Assembly (NCBI GenBank): GCA_964442075.1
Contig: CAYTWH010000001.1
Span: forward strand, 1 to 64,000
Origin: CAYTAU01 sp964442075
Lineage (GTDB): Bacteria; Bacteroidota; Bacteroidia; Bacteroidales; CAYTAU01
Direction: 5' to 3'
Length of the DNA: 64,000 nt
Position 1 is the first letter of the stretch. Each line of letters opens with the position of its first letter. Below are positions 53,514-63,248 of the stretch, in pieces. The translations under genes were made by a program, and so were the position numbers. Below the pieces are notes generated by a model. The model made no database searches. It was not told where the DNA came from and saw nothing but the letters and a program-made list of their open reading frames with translations.

Positions 53514-56012
53514 TTAAAATCTTACACCTAACATGGCAAAATAATTTGTGCCATATGCATAAAAATATTTCGGCGGAAATTTATCTACATTTCTGTTTTC
53601 ATAATCATAACGTAATTGTTCATAACCACCTGTAATAAAATCTTTGTTATTTAATATATTATTAATTCCAATATTAATATAGATATAGTATTTGTTGTCA
53701 ATCCTCCACGATTTACCACAAAATAAATCTAATGTAAAAGCTGCTTCTAACTCCTCCTGAAATAAAATATCATCCCATAATTGACTGTCACTATCAAGAG
53801 CATTGGTTCCATCATCATTTGCAAGAGCACTTACTGTTCTTCTTTCAGGATTAAAATCTAAAAATGAACCATAAAAATAATTTGCATTAATATTTACAAA
53901 CCAATATTTTGGATTTCTGTAATTTAAACCTGCTGAGAATGCATTTTGCGGACCGTTTGCCTGATAAAAATTAGTTTGATAAACTGTTTTAGGGTCATCG
54001 ATAAGGCTTGCGTCATTATCTTGAATTATTACAGCAATTGGACGATTAGTGTAAATATTCTCACCCATGGCAGCAACAAGATTAGCGGAAATTGTAGGAA
54101 ATATTTTTATTTCTGTACCAAACTCAATACCTGCATTCTGCTTATCAATACCTGTCAAAATATGATTGGTAAAACTGTGATATAAGTCGTTGTAAAAACT
54201 CCTAATACGTGTTTGGTCTTCAAATTTGGTGTAGTAAGCAGTAAATCTCGCTTTAATTTTTGGTGCTCTTAAATGATAGCCTCCCTCAACAGAATAAATA
54301 GTTTCACTTTTCAGGTCATCAACCAAAAAATCTCTTGTACGAGGCGAAACATACGCATTTCTTAGATAAGGTGCTCTTGTCATATAAGCTCCTTCGGCAT
54401 ATATATAATGACGTCCTGTAATTTTATATGTAAGTCCTCCCTTTGCGCCATAATTAAAAAAGTTTTGTTTATCAGAATCGCCTTCTGAATCATCAGGGAA
54501 TTTACCATTCTTCATATAACCTGTTCTCCAAAATGTAGTTTGTGAAGCATTAAGTGTAGCAAATAAGTCGAATTTTGATAATTTAGCAGAAACTTGTCCC
54601 CATGCTCCATATTTTTGTCTGTTCAAATCATAATCATAACCAAATGCATCGCCAACAGAAACTTTTCTATCGGGATCATTTAAATCGTTTTGAATAAAAT
54701 CCAAATCCGTTGGATTATCTCTTTCAGCAAACTTATCAATATCAACATAATAATCACCTCCAAGCAGATCATCAATAATTTTATAATGTCTCCCTTTGTA
54801 TAATGAAACATTAACCCCGCCATTAATAATAACTGTTTCGCTTAAATTATGATTTAATATAATATTTGCATTTGCTTCTGAATAATCAGTTCTTCTCTCT
54901 TCAACTATGTAATTCGAACGTTTGCCTTCTGGAGTTACATTTTCGCTGTTTATTTTATAAAAATAATCCCAATCTAATTGTGAGTTTTCAACAAATTCTT
55001 CTGATATAGAAGGAACAAGTGTTAAATCGCTTGAATAACTTGGTAAATATCTATAATAATCGGGTCGGGGGTCGCGGGTTTTATACCAATCTAATGCAGT
55101 TGAACCATATTTGCCAAAAGCATAAGCAAACGAACTTGTTATTTTAGTTTTTTTAGAAGGTGTGAAGTAATGCGAAAGAATAATATTTGGTTTATGAGAA
55201 CGGGAAACTCTTGAATTACGTTTTTCTTCACCCTGATAACCCCAATAAGGATTATAATAATTGTTGTCTAACAGATTGTAAGCCTCTTGTGTTGAGCCAC
55301 CCGCTTTACCCCTTTCTGAAGGAGAACCAAAGGCAGTTAATGCAATACTGTGCTTTGAGTTAAACTTTTTTTCTATAGAAGTAAAATACGCCCATGCATC
55401 ATAAAATGTTGCTTCTTTATAACCTTCCTGTGCCCATCGGCGTGAACCTGAAAAAGTAAAAGCAAAACCATTATCCATTAAACCTGTTGAATGTGTTATC
55501 ATAAATCTGTTTCTGTAACTACGATTAGAAACAGCATAATTAGCTTTTGTACCAACTCTTTGTTCACTAGCTCTACCATTTATATATGCCGAACCACCAA
55601 TACCTCCAAATCCGAAATCAGATATATCTAATCCGTTAACATATTGTTTATTTCTTGTAGCATCGTTTAATCCGCCCCAGGTTCCCCAGAAAACCCGTCC
55701 GCTTTCAACATCATTCATTTGAATTCCGTTAAAATAAACATCAGTATTTTTAGAATCGTATCCTCTAATTCTAAACCTTGCTGCACCAAAAGTGTATCCG
55801 GCTGTATTCACAAAAACATCTCTTGAAGCTTGCAGTAGACTATAAACATCCTGATTTTCCTCTTCATCATCAAAGTCGTTGGTTGGTAAAGAAACTGAAG
55901 GCATCTCTTTTTTTAAGATATTTAATGTTGAATCGGGTTTTACATTCTCCTGCGCCATGCTCAACTTAGTAATTGCGAATACAATTACTATTATTATAAT
56001 CATTCTTACCAT
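53514..56012 (-). CDS. TonB-dependent outer-membrane receptor
   Basis: 832 residues with a signal peptide (1-20). The plug domain covers about 50-165 (DVYSLLQASRDVFVNTAGY, RFRIRGYDSKNTDVYFNGI, GGIGGSAYINGRAS) and a 22-strand-type barrel follows, ending in the aromatic strand YFAMLGVRF. The CNA-like prefix typical of SusC is absent, so this is the shorter RagA-like or plain TonB type. It is first in an operon with the DUF5689 and OB-fold genes, and divergent from the endonuclease. Likely substrate: nucleotides, oligonucleotides or phosphate esters (inference). A TAACTTTG box (minus strand, 56045-56052) may be its -7 element. Confidence 0.92.
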   Translation of the reverse strand: MVRMIIIIVIVFAITKLSMAQENVKPDSTLNILKKEMPSVSLPTNDFDDEEENQDVYSLLQASRDVFVNTAGYTFGAARFRIRGYDSKNTDVYFNGIQMNDVESGRVFWGTWGGLNDATRNKQYVNGLDISDFGFGGIGGSAYINGRASEQRVGTKANYAVSNRSYRNRFMITHSTGLMDNGFAFTFSGSRRWAQEGYKEATFYDAWAYFTSIEKKFNSKHSIALTAFGSPSERGKAGGSTQEAYNLLDNNYYNPYWGYQGEEKRNSRVSRSHKPNIILSHYFTPSKKTKITSSFAYAFGKYGSTALDWYKTRDPRPDYYRYLPSYSSDLTLVPSISEEFVENSQLDWDYFYKINSENVTPEGKRSNYIVEERRTDYSEANANIILNHNLSETVIINGGVNVSLYKGRHYKIIDDLLGGDYYVDIDKFAERDNPTDLDFIQNDLNDPDRKVSVGDAFGYDYDLNRQKYGAWGQVSAKLSKFDLFATLNASQTTFWRTGYMKNGKFPDDSEGDSDKQNFFNYGAKGGLTYKITGRHYIYAEGAYMTRAPYLRNAYVSPRTRDFLVDDLKSETIYSVEGGYHLRAPKIKARFTAYYTKFEDQTRIRSFYNDLYHSFTNHILTGIDKQNAGIEFGTEIKIFPTISANLVAAMGENIYTNRPIAVIIQDNDASLIDDPKTVYQTNFYQANGPQNAFSAGLNYRNPKYWFVNINANYFYGSFLDFNPERRTVSALANDDGTNALDSDSQLWDDILFQEELEAAFTLDLFCGKSWRIDNKYYIYINIGINNILNNKDFITGGYEQLRYDYENRNVDKFPPKYFYAYGTNYFAMLGVRF

Positions 56013-56371
56013 AGATCAATCAATCATTTTTTTAAAAAGGGTTACAAAGTTACACAAGAAAATACAATTATAAACAATGTTTTTATTAACAAGATAAGAG
56101 CGTTATTGTCTTTGTGTTAATTTGTGATTAGTAATTCAATTGTCAATTTCAGGTATTTGATTGGTAATTAGTATCTATTAGTGATTAAATGGCTCCGCTT
56201 GGGAAGTTAAGTACCTGCTGAACGGATAGGCAATATTCATGGTGTAACTTAAACCACCTCATGAATGAATACAAAGTATAAATTTTATCAAATTGTTCAT
56301 TAATTTCTTTATAAATCATATCACATATCATTTTCTATGCTTAATTTTGTAAATAATTAAAAAAAAACATT
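56013..56371. other. Divergent intergenic region (359 bp) between TonB receptor and endonuclease
   Basis: No gene is supported. A minus-strand TAACTTTG (56045-56052) fits a -7 box for the receptor operon. A plus-strand TAATTTTG (56342-56349) fits a -7 box for the endonuclease, without a clear -33 element. The central part contains no obvious repeat or RNA fold. Confidence 0.45.
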
Positions 56372-57424
56372 ATGCTTAAGTTTAAAATAGTTTTACTGTT
56401 TGTTATAGTTTTATTATCAGCTAACAGCTATTTATCTTCTCAGAATAAAAGTGAATATAAAATAGTTTGTGTAGCCTTCTATAATTTAGAAAACCTTTTT
56501 GATACTATAATAGACCCCGATACTTCTAAAATATTACAGGAAGAATTTACTCCCAAAGGAAAAAATGCCTGGACAGGTGAACATTACTGGGAAAAAATTG
56601 GGAATATGGCAAAAGTAATTTCAGAAATTGGCACAGATGTTACACCCGATGGAGTTACTGTACTTGGTGTTTCTGAGATTGAGAACATATCCGTTTTGGA
56701 AGATCTGGTTAAAGATCCTGCTATAAAAGATAGAAATTATAAAATTGTTCATTACGATTCGCCAGACAAACGTGGTATTGATGTAGGATTATTATATCAG
56801 GAAAAATATTTTACTGTTAAAAGCTCAAGGTCTGTAGAACTTGTAATGGATGACCCTGATTTTAAAACCCGCGACCAACTTTTAGTAAGCGGTATTTTAG
56901 ATGGCGAGGAAATAAACTTCATTGTTAATCACTGGCCTTCAAAACGAGGAGGAGAAAAAAGAACTATGCCTAAAAGAATTGCTGCAGCAGACCTCGGTAA
57001 ACATATTATTGATTCCTTATCGGGCATAAACCCAAATACAAAAACAATTTTAATGGGTGACCTCAACGATAATCCATTTAGTGTTAGTGTAAAAAAACAC
57101 TTAAATACAGTTGGTAATGAACAAGACTTGGTAGAAGGTACGCTTTTTAATCCAATGGAAACATTCGAAAAGAAAGGCATTGGGACATCAGCCTACAGAG
57201 ATGTATGGAGTGTAATTGATCAAATTATTCTTACACCAAATTTAATTGGCGAAGATAAAAGCACTTTTAAATTTCATAAAGCAAGTATTTTTAACAAGAA
57301 ATATCTAATCCAAAAAAACGGAAAATATGCCAACTATCCGTTTAGAACATATTCATTTGGAATTTATAAAGGCGGATACAGCGACCATTTTCCTGTATTA
57401 ATATACCTTATTAAGGAAAAATAG
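56372..57424 (+). CDS. Secreted endonuclease/exonuclease/phosphatase-family hydrolase
   Basis: 350 residues with a signal peptide (about 1-23). The DNase-I-like fold is clear: FYNLENLFDT, the metal-binding Glu in GVSEIENISVL, HWPSKRGG with the catalytic His, LMGDLNDNPF with the Asp/Asn pair, and GGYSDHFPVLI with the final Asp-His. These enzymes cleave phosphodiester or phosphate-ester bonds. It lacks a T9SS domain, so it may act in the periplasm. It is divergent from the TonB receptor/DUF5689 operon, which suggests a shared role in using extracellular nucleic acids or phosphoesters. Confidence 0.9.
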   Translation: MLKFKIVLLFVIVLLSANSYLSSQNKSEYKIVCVAFYNLENLFDTIIDPDTSKILQEEFTPKGKNAWTGEHYWEKIGNMAKVISEIGTDVTPDGVTVLGVSEIENISVLEDLVKDPAIKDRNYKIVHYDSPDKRGIDVGLLYQEKYFTVKSSRSVELVMDDPDFKTRDQLLVSGILDGEEINFIVNHWPSKRGGEKRTMPKRIAAADLGKHIIDSLSGINPNTKTILMGDLNDNPFSVSVKKHLNTVGNEQDLVEGTLFNPMETFEKKGIGTSAYRDVWSVIDQIILTPNLIGEDKSTFKFHKASIFNKKYLIQKNGKYANYPFRTYSFGIYKGGYSDHFPVLIYLIKEK

Positions 57425-57457
57425 AAACACAGTTGTAATAAAAAAGCAGATGGGTTT

Positions 57458-60253
57458 TTAGTTTTTAATCTTATCAAATAAAAACTTCCCTGTATATGAT
57501 TTTTTACATTTAATAATTTGTTCAGGAGTACCCTCAAATATTACATTTCCACCTTTTTCACCTCCATCAGGACCAAGATCGATTATCCAGTCAGCAGATT
57601 TAATGACTTCCAAATTATGTTCAATAATAATTGCCGTATGTCCTTTTTCAATTAATGCATTAATTGAATTAAGCAATTTATTGATATCATGAAAATGCAA
57701 TCCTGTAGTAGGTTCATCAAAAATAAATAATGTTGGCTGTTTTTTTTCCTTACTTAAAAAAGATGCCAGTTTTACTCTCTGACTTTCTCCTCCACTTAAA
57801 GTACTTGAAGATTGCCCTAATTTGATATACCCCAAACCAACATCATATAATGAACGCAATTTTTCCGTAATACGTTTTGCATAAGTATTATCATCTATTG
57901 AGAAAAATTCTATTGCTTGGTTAATAGTCATATCAAGAATATCATAAATATTTTTATCATTGTATTTAACATCAAGAACTTCATCTTTAAAACGTTTTCC
58001 TTTACAGCTTTCGCAAGTTAAATAAACATCAGCCATAAATTGCATTTCTATTTTTATTACTCCTTCTCCATGACATTCATCACACCTGCCACCGTCAACA
58101 TTAAATGAAAAATGAGAAGGCTTATATCCACTATATTTTGCAATTGCTTGTGTTGAAAACAACATTCTTATATCATCATAAGCTTTAATGTAAGTGACAG
58201 GATTTGATTTAGATGACCTTCCAATTGGGTTTTGATCAATCAACTCAATATCGGCTATTAGTTGAATATTACCATCAATGGTTTTATGTTTACCTGTTTT
58301 TAATGTATAAGAACCTATCATCTTTTTTAGCCCTCTGTATAATATGTTATTTACAAGTGAAGTTTTTCCCGAGCCACTAACACCTGTTACGGCCGTTATT
58401 ACATTTAATGGAAATTTAACATTAATATTATTCAAATTGTTTTCTAATGCTCCAATAACTTCAATATAGTTTTTCCAATTTCTTCTGATCTTTGGAATAG
58501 ATATCTTTTTTTCACCTGTTAAATATTGTGCTGTTAAAGAATTGTTTTTTTCAAACATACTCTCTAATTCGCCCTGAAAAACAATTTCACCACCTAAGAT
58601 ACCAGCTCCGGGTCCAATATCTATTATTTCATCCGATGCTCTGATAATTTCTTCATCATGCTCAACTACGATAACCGTATTTCCTATTTTTTTTAATTCC
58701 TTTAAAACTTTTATTAATAATCCTGTGTCTCGTGGATGTAGTCCAATACTTGGTTCATCCAAAATATACAATGAGCCAACTAAACTACTTCCAATTGATG
58801 TTGCCAGATTTATTCTCTGCGATTCTCCTCCCGAAAGTGTTGAAGAAAGACGATTTAACGTTAAATATTCAAGTCCTACGTTTTTTAAAAATTCCAATCG
58901 GTTTTTAATCTCATCTAAAATTCGTTTTGCAATAATCATATCGGTTTCAGATAATTGAATTTCCTTAAAAAAAACAGCCAATCTATCAATAGGTAATTCA
59001 ACTAATTCTTGAATAGATGTATTATTGATCTTTACATAAGAAGTTTCTTTTTTCAACCTTGTTCCGTTACACTCAGGACATACTGTTTTCCCTGTATATC
59101 GTGAAAGCATAACACGATATTGAATTTTATACGCTTTTTTCTTTACATATTTAAAAAAAGCATTAATTCCTTTAAAATATTTATTGCCTGTCCAAAGTAA
59201 ATTTTGCTGCAATTGTGTTAGTTCACAAATTGGCTTATGAATAGGAAAATCAAAATTATCAGCTGCTAGAATTAATTTTTGTTTCCATTTACTCATTTTT
59301 TCCCCTCTCCAGCAAACAATAGCATCCTCGTAAACAGAAAGATTTTTATTTGGAATAACAATATCAGGGTCAATACCAATAGAATTTCCAAAACCTTCAC
59401 AATTTTTGCATGCTCCCAATGGATTATTAAAACTGAACATGTGAAGTGTGGGTTCTTCAAAAATAATTCCATCAGCTTCAAATCGGTTTGAAAACATCTT
59501 TTTTTCTTTGTCAATAAATTTTACGTAACATTCTCCTTTTCCTTCGTTAAATGCAATTTGCAAAGAATCTGCTATTCTCTCTTTGTTGTCCTTACGGTCA
59601 TTAACTGTCAGCCTGTCAATCACTACATGCAATTCATCCTTAATTTGTTTTATATCGGAATCATTTATCGTTTCAATATTTATTATTTTATTATTAATCT
59701 CAATTTTTGAAAAGCCTTGTTTTAAAAGAATTTCAAAAAGCCTATCCTTATTTTCAAAATTATCTGTTTTTACAGGAATTAAAACAATGAACTTTTCACC
59801 TTTCTTATGTGAGAAAATATAATCAACAACATCAGATATACTATGCTTTTTTACTATAGAATTTGATACAGGAGAATAAGTTTTTCCAATTTTTGCGAAC
59901 AAAAGTTTCAAATAATCGTATATTTCTGTGGATGTGCCAACAGTTGAACGGGAATTTTTAGAATTAACTTTTTGTTCAATTGCAATTGCAGGTGGAATTC
60001 CTTTGATGTATTCAACATCAGGTTTATTTATTCTGCCAAGAAATTGACGAGCATAAGCTGAAAGGCTTTCAACATAACGGCGTTGACCTTCAGCATATAA
60101 AGTGTCGAAAGCAAGTGATGATTTACCAGAGCCGGATAAGCCGGTAATGACAATAAATTTATTACGTTGAATCTCAATATCTATGTTTTTTAGATTATTG
60201 GTTTTAGCATTTTTTATTATAATATATTTTTTATTATCTTTGTGGCTTGGCAT
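57458..60253 (-). CDS. uvrA: Excinuclease ABC subunit A
   Basis: 931 residues, the normal length. Damage-recognition ATPase of nucleotide excision repair, acting in the cytoplasm with UvrB and UvrC. Both ABC modules are complete: Walker A GLSGSGKSSLAFDTLYAEG and GVSGSGKTSLVNNILY; signatures LSGGESQRINLA and LSGGESQRVKLA; Walker B LYILDEPSIGLHPRD and LFIFDEPTTGLHFHD. Zinc-binding pairs CKNC/CPEC and CDEC/CESC are present. The start MPSHKDNKKY is preceded by an A/T-rich inverted repeat. Confidence 0.97.
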   Translation of the reverse strand: MPSHKDNKKYIIIKNAKTNNLKNIDIEIQRNKFIVITGLSGSGKSSLAFDTLYAEGQRRYVESLSAYARQFLGRINKPDVEYIKGIPPAIAIEQKVNSKNSRSTVGTSTEIYDYLKLLFAKIGKTYSPVSNSIVKKHSISDVVDYIFSHKKGEKFIVLIPVKTDNFENKDRLFEILLKQGFSKIEINNKIINIETINDSDIKQIKDELHVVIDRLTVNDRKDNKERIADSLQIAFNEGKGECYVKFIDKEKKMFSNRFEADGIIFEEPTLHMFSFNNPLGACKNCEGFGNSIGIDPDIVIPNKNLSVYEDAIVCWRGEKMSKWKQKLILAADNFDFPIHKPICELTQLQQNLLWTGNKYFKGINAFFKYVKKKAYKIQYRVMLSRYTGKTVCPECNGTRLKKETSYVKINNTSIQELVELPIDRLAVFFKEIQLSETDMIIAKRILDEIKNRLEFLKNVGLEYLTLNRLSSTLSGGESQRINLATSIGSSLVGSLYILDEPSIGLHPRDTGLLIKVLKELKKIGNTVIVVEHDEEIIRASDEIIDIGPGAGILGGEIVFQGELESMFEKNNSLTAQYLTGEKKISIPKIRRNWKNYIEVIGALENNLNNINVKFPLNVITAVTGVSGSGKTSLVNNILYRGLKKMIGSYTLKTGKHKTIDGNIQLIADIELIDQNPIGRSSKSNPVTYIKAYDDIRMLFSTQAIAKYSGYKPSHFSFNVDGGRCDECHGEGVIKIEMQFMADVYLTCESCKGKRFKDEVLDVKYNDKNIYDILDMTINQAIEFFSIDDNTYAKRITEKLRSLYDVGLGYIKLGQSSSTLSGGESQRVKLASFLSKEKKQPTLFIFDEPTTGLHFHDINKLLNSINALIEKGHTAIIIEHNLEVIKSADWIIDLGPDGGEKGGNVIFEGTPEQIIKCKKSYTGKFLFDKIKN

Positions 60254-60261
60254 AAAAATTG

Positions 60262-60285
60262 TTTAACAAAAAAAAATTTGTTAAA
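60262..60285. promoter_or_regulatory. Inverted repeat in the uvrA upstream region
   Basis: TTTAACAAA and TTTGTTAAA are separated by six A residues, 9 bp upstream of the uvrA start on its promoter side. It could be an operator for uvrA; it does not resemble a LexA box I know. Confidence 0.35.
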
Positions 60286-60390
60286 AATACAATAAACAAT
60301 AATATCTTACGTTAAGATAGTAACAATTTAAAATTAGGAGGACTGTTTATCGAGTAAAATTCTACGCTAACCAAATTTAAGGAGGTTAAT

Positions 60391-60981
60391 ATGAATTATC
60401 GTAATCTAGATGATTATGAACTCGTAAAGCAGTTTCAAGGTGGAAACAATTCGAGCTTCGAAGTTCTAATGGAACGTTACAAGAATAAAGTTTACACTTA
60501 TATTCTTATCACAGTAAAAAAACCCGACCTGGCTGAAGACATTTTTCAGGATACTTTTTTGAAAGTCATTAAATCCTTGCAAGCGAAAAAATACACTGAT
60601 AATGGCAGGTTTTTATCATGGGTTATTAGAATAGCTCATAATCTAATTATAGATTATTACAGAAAGGCTTCTAATGCAAAAACCTATGCTCATGAAGAAA
60701 AAGATTTCGATTATTATTGCAATAAAAATGATGATTCAAAAAATATTGAAGATGAGTTGATAACGAGTCAAATTGAAAATGATGTAAGAAAATTATTAAA
60801 TAAACTGCCTGATGAACAAAAAGAGGTGGTTGTTTTAAGGCATTATATCGGCTTAAGTTTCAAGGAAATTTCAGAAGAAACCAATGTGAGTATTAATACT
60901 GCTCTTGGAAGAATGAGGTACGCATTGATAAATATGAGAAAAATGGTAAAAGAAAATAATATCACATTAATGTATTATTAA
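60391..60981 (+). CDS. ECF-type RNA polymerase sigma factor
   Basis: 196 residues, sigma-70 family ECF type. Region 2 has FEVLMERYKNKVYTYI, DIFQDTFLKVIKSL and the -10-reading segment RFLSWVIRIAHNLIIDYYRK. Region 4 has LNKLPDEQKEVVVLRHYIGLSFKEISEETNVSINTALGRMRYAL split around its HTH. A strong AAGGAGG lies 5 bp before the ATG. A small gene follows after a terminator-like hairpin; no classical membrane anti-sigma gene is adjacent. Target promoters are unknown. Confidence 0.95.
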   Translation: MNYRNLDDYELVKQFQGGNNSSFEVLMERYKNKVYTYILITVKKPDLAEDIFQDTFLKVIKSLQAKKYTDNGRFLSWVIRIAHNLIIDYYRKASNAKTYAHEEKDFDYYCNKNDDSKNIEDELITSQIENDVRKLLNKLPDEQKEVVVLRHYIGLSFKEISEETNVSINTALGRMRYALINMRKMVKENNITLMYY

Positions 60982-61004
60982 ATATTATAAAAATATTTCT
61001 CAAT

Positions 61005-61036
61005 GAAAGTCGGAACTAATAATTTCGACTTTTTTC
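61005..61036 (+). terminator. Rho-independent terminator after the sigma factor gene
   Basis: Stem GAAAGTCG with CGACTTTT (8 bp, including a closing G-T pair) around a 13-base loop, running into T residues, 23 bp after the stop. Confidence 0.75.
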
Positions 61037-61177
61037 ATTTATATGACATTATTAAGAATAATTATAAATAAACGATTATTTAAAAAAATATAAATACTAT
61101 GAAATAAATAATATTTATGCTCGTTATAATATCAAACGAATTAAAATTATGTTAAACAATTTAAAATATTATTGTGA

Positions 61178-61369
61178 ATGGAAAACACTTCTACTTTTAT
61201 TTATTTGTATGATACAATTGAAAATTTTGAAGGAGACTTAATTAATACCGATGATGTATTTTCAATTGATGATGACTTATATTTTTTATTTGATGGCTTA
61301 AAATTATTAGAGCAAAAACCCTCGAAAGAGATTGTTGAAAATATTTTATCAAGTATTAATTGCAAATAA
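61178..61369 (+). CDS. Small acidic protein downstream of the ECF sigma factor
   Basis: 63 residues, acidic, without signal or membrane segment. The C-terminal LEQKPSKEIVENILSSI resembles the 'PS+E++ NIL' ending of short proteins that often follow sigma-factor genes in Bacteroidota, so it may be a sigma-associated regulator. Reading frame, a good terminator after it (61389-61425) and the sigma neighbour support a real gene. It is separated from the sigma gene by a terminator, so it probably has its own promoter, which I cannot place. Confidence 0.55.
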   Translation: MENTSTFIYLYDTIENFEGDLINTDDVFSIDDDLYFLFDGLKLLEQKPSKEIVENILSSINCK

Positions 61370-61388
61370 AATTTATAAAAATGTATCT

Positions 61389-61425
61389 AAAAAAACCTCA
61401 ATAGTTTTTCTATTGAGGTTTTTTT
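61389..61425. terminator. Strong bidirectional terminator
   Basis: A 16-bp stem AAAAAAACCTCAATAG/CTATTGAGGTTTTTTT with a 5-T loop. It serves the small gene on the plus strand and the 414-residue gene on the minus strand. Confidence 0.92.
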
Positions 61426-61450
61426 TAATTTATAAAATGCTTAGTATATA

Positions 61451-62695
61451 TTAATAAGAACTTTTGCCAAATACAGCTTTTATACCTTTCTTCATCATAT
61501 CTTTACCATCGTTGGTAGCACGAAGAGCTTTGTAATATATAACTTCTCCAATTTTTTCTGCATTTTCTTTTCTTTCGTCTTCAGGCATAAAATAAGCACC
61601 CATTGTATCAAATTCTCTTGCATTTCCATCACTTTCGTATTTGAAAGTCATATTTGTTCCGCTTTCAAGAACTTTATGAGCATTTTCAGTCCAGTTGAAA
61701 TTTTCAATTCCAAGATCAGGATTAATGCGAATATGAGCTGCAAGGCTAATACCCTTAATTCCGCTTTCGTCTAATTCTTTTGCACACTGAATAAAATTGT
61801 GAGGGCTAACTGCATTGCCAATATTTATTTCGTAAAGAGGACTTGTTCCATCTTCTCTGATATACTCGTTCATAATATTTAACAACATTCTGAACTGCAT
61901 TAAATTTTGTGTTGCAAGTAACATTGAAATTTTAAATGTTAAATCAGGAATATTGCGTCCCATATAACATGCTGCAATAATTGAACTCCAACTTGGATTT
62001 AAGAAAAAATCTGCTCCGTTTTCTTTTGCTGCACGAATAACACCATCAAGGTAGAATAAATGATTATCATCGGCGATTTCAATTCCGCCAAAGTTTCCAA
62101 ATGGTGTACCTTGATTCTTTAGTATTAACGCTGATAAGCCTTCTCCTAAATCACTTCTGTGAAAAGTTTTGCCTGTTATTTTTTCTAATTCTGCAAATCT
62201 TGTTTCGGGGTGTGGAATACCAATTAAGTTTGTGCTGCAAAACTTTGATGTTTGCATAATATTTTCTGCCATTGTAAGTGTTGCCATAAGGTCACCACTA
62301 TATAGATAATAATCAGAAAATGCAACAACTGATATCATTTCTGCAGAAGTGAAAACAGGTGCAGTTTGTGCTGTTTCGGCTACTTTTTTCATGTAATTGT
62401 GAGTTACATAAGCACCCTGAAATCCTGAAACCTGACTTGTGGCAATTCCAAAATTGTTGTTATAAGAACTAATATTGTTTTGATTTTCAAAATCAGTCAC
62501 TTTTGGGAACTTTGTTATAAGTTGTTCGGCATCAGCAATCATCTCGCCAAAACCTTTGTCAGCAAGAATCTTTTTTCTTGTTTCAAAATTTCTCATGTTC
62601 ATCATAGCTTTGTTAATCTCATTAGCTCCGCCATGGTGTTCAATCAAAGCATCAATTGCTTTTAGGTCTGTGTTTGATAATAGTTTATACTTCAT
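61451..62695 (-). CDS. Conserved protein of unknown function (414 residues), probably TIM-barrel-like
   Basis: No signal peptide or membrane segment. I do not recognise the family. The strand/helix alternation in the last 250 residues (SDLGEGLSALIL, ENGADFFLNPSW, SPLYEINIGNAVSPHNFIQC, GIKGISLAAHIRINPD) suggests a TIM-barrel enzyme, and the conserved His/Asp/Asn and aromatic residues suggest a metal or cofactor site, but this is speculation. Its start follows the cupin stop by 27 bp on the same strand, so the two form an operon and may act on one metabolite. Confidence 0.7.
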   Translation of the reverse strand: MKYKLLSNTDLKAIDALIEHHGGANEINKAMMNMRNFETRKKILADKGFGEMIADAEQLITKFPKVTDFENQNNISSYNNNFGIATSQVSGFQGAYVTHNYMKKVAETAQTAPVFTSAEMISVVAFSDYYLYSGDLMATLTMAENIMQTSKFCSTNLIGIPHPETRFAELEKITGKTFHRSDLGEGLSALILKNQGTPFGNFGGIEIADDNHLFYLDGVIRAAKENGADFFLNPSWSSIIAACYMGRNIPDLTFKISMLLATQNLMQFRMLLNIMNEYIREDGTSPLYEINIGNAVSPHNFIQCAKELDESGIKGISLAAHIRINPDLGIENFNWTENAHKVLESGTNMTFKYESDGNAREFDTMGAYFMPEDERKENAEKIGEVIYYKALRATNDGKDMMKKGIKAVFGKSSY

Positions 62696-62722
62696 ACTTT
62701 TAAAATTTACATGTTAAACATT

Positions 62723-63049
62723 TTATTTATTTTTATAATCTTCTCTAATCGGATAAAAAATATCAATAATTACACAATCTGTAATTGCTATGCCCGAATG
62801 TACAGCATTTGCAGGTATTACTGCAACATTATTCAAATTAAGCACCTTTTTTTCGCCATCAATACATAATTCAAAATCTCCTTGTGTAACACACGATAAT
62901 TGTTCGTGCATATGTGAATGCTCTGGTAATGTATATCCTTTTTTAATATTCCAATGTGCAATTGTCATATTTTCGGAATGTATAAAACGAGCATTGTAAC
63001 CCGGAACAATTTCTTTTTCTTCTATGTTTTCAAGGTCAATAAATGGCAT
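62723..63049 (-). CDS. Small cupin-domain protein
   Basis: 108 residues, a single cupin barrel. Motif 1 (PEHSHMHEQLSCVTQGDFEL) has the His-x-His...Glu metal ligands and motif 2 (IPANAVHSGIAI) the final His. Metal-binding cupins may be isomerases, dioxygenases or sugar/metabolite sensors. It is first in the operon with the unknown 414-residue protein, so it may be a partner or a regulator of it. Substrate unknown. Confidence 0.9.
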   Translation of the reverse strand: MPFIDLENIEEKEIVPGYNARFIHSENMTIAHWNIKKGYTLPEHSHMHEQLSCVTQGDFELCIDGEKKVLNLNNVAVIPANAVHSGIAITDCVIIDIFYPIREDYKNK

Positions 63050-63248
63050 AATTTAATAGCTTTTGGTTAAATAGTTAATAAAAATTGCTTTGCGAATTTA
63101 ATAATTATAAAATGATTTTACAAAATGTTTTACAATTTATACTGATATAATAATCTATCTGAATTAAAAATAATTCATAATAAATTAAGAAAACAATAAA
63201 TTTTGTGGCTAATCAGAAGTATGGGATTAAAAATAATGTGAATCGTAC

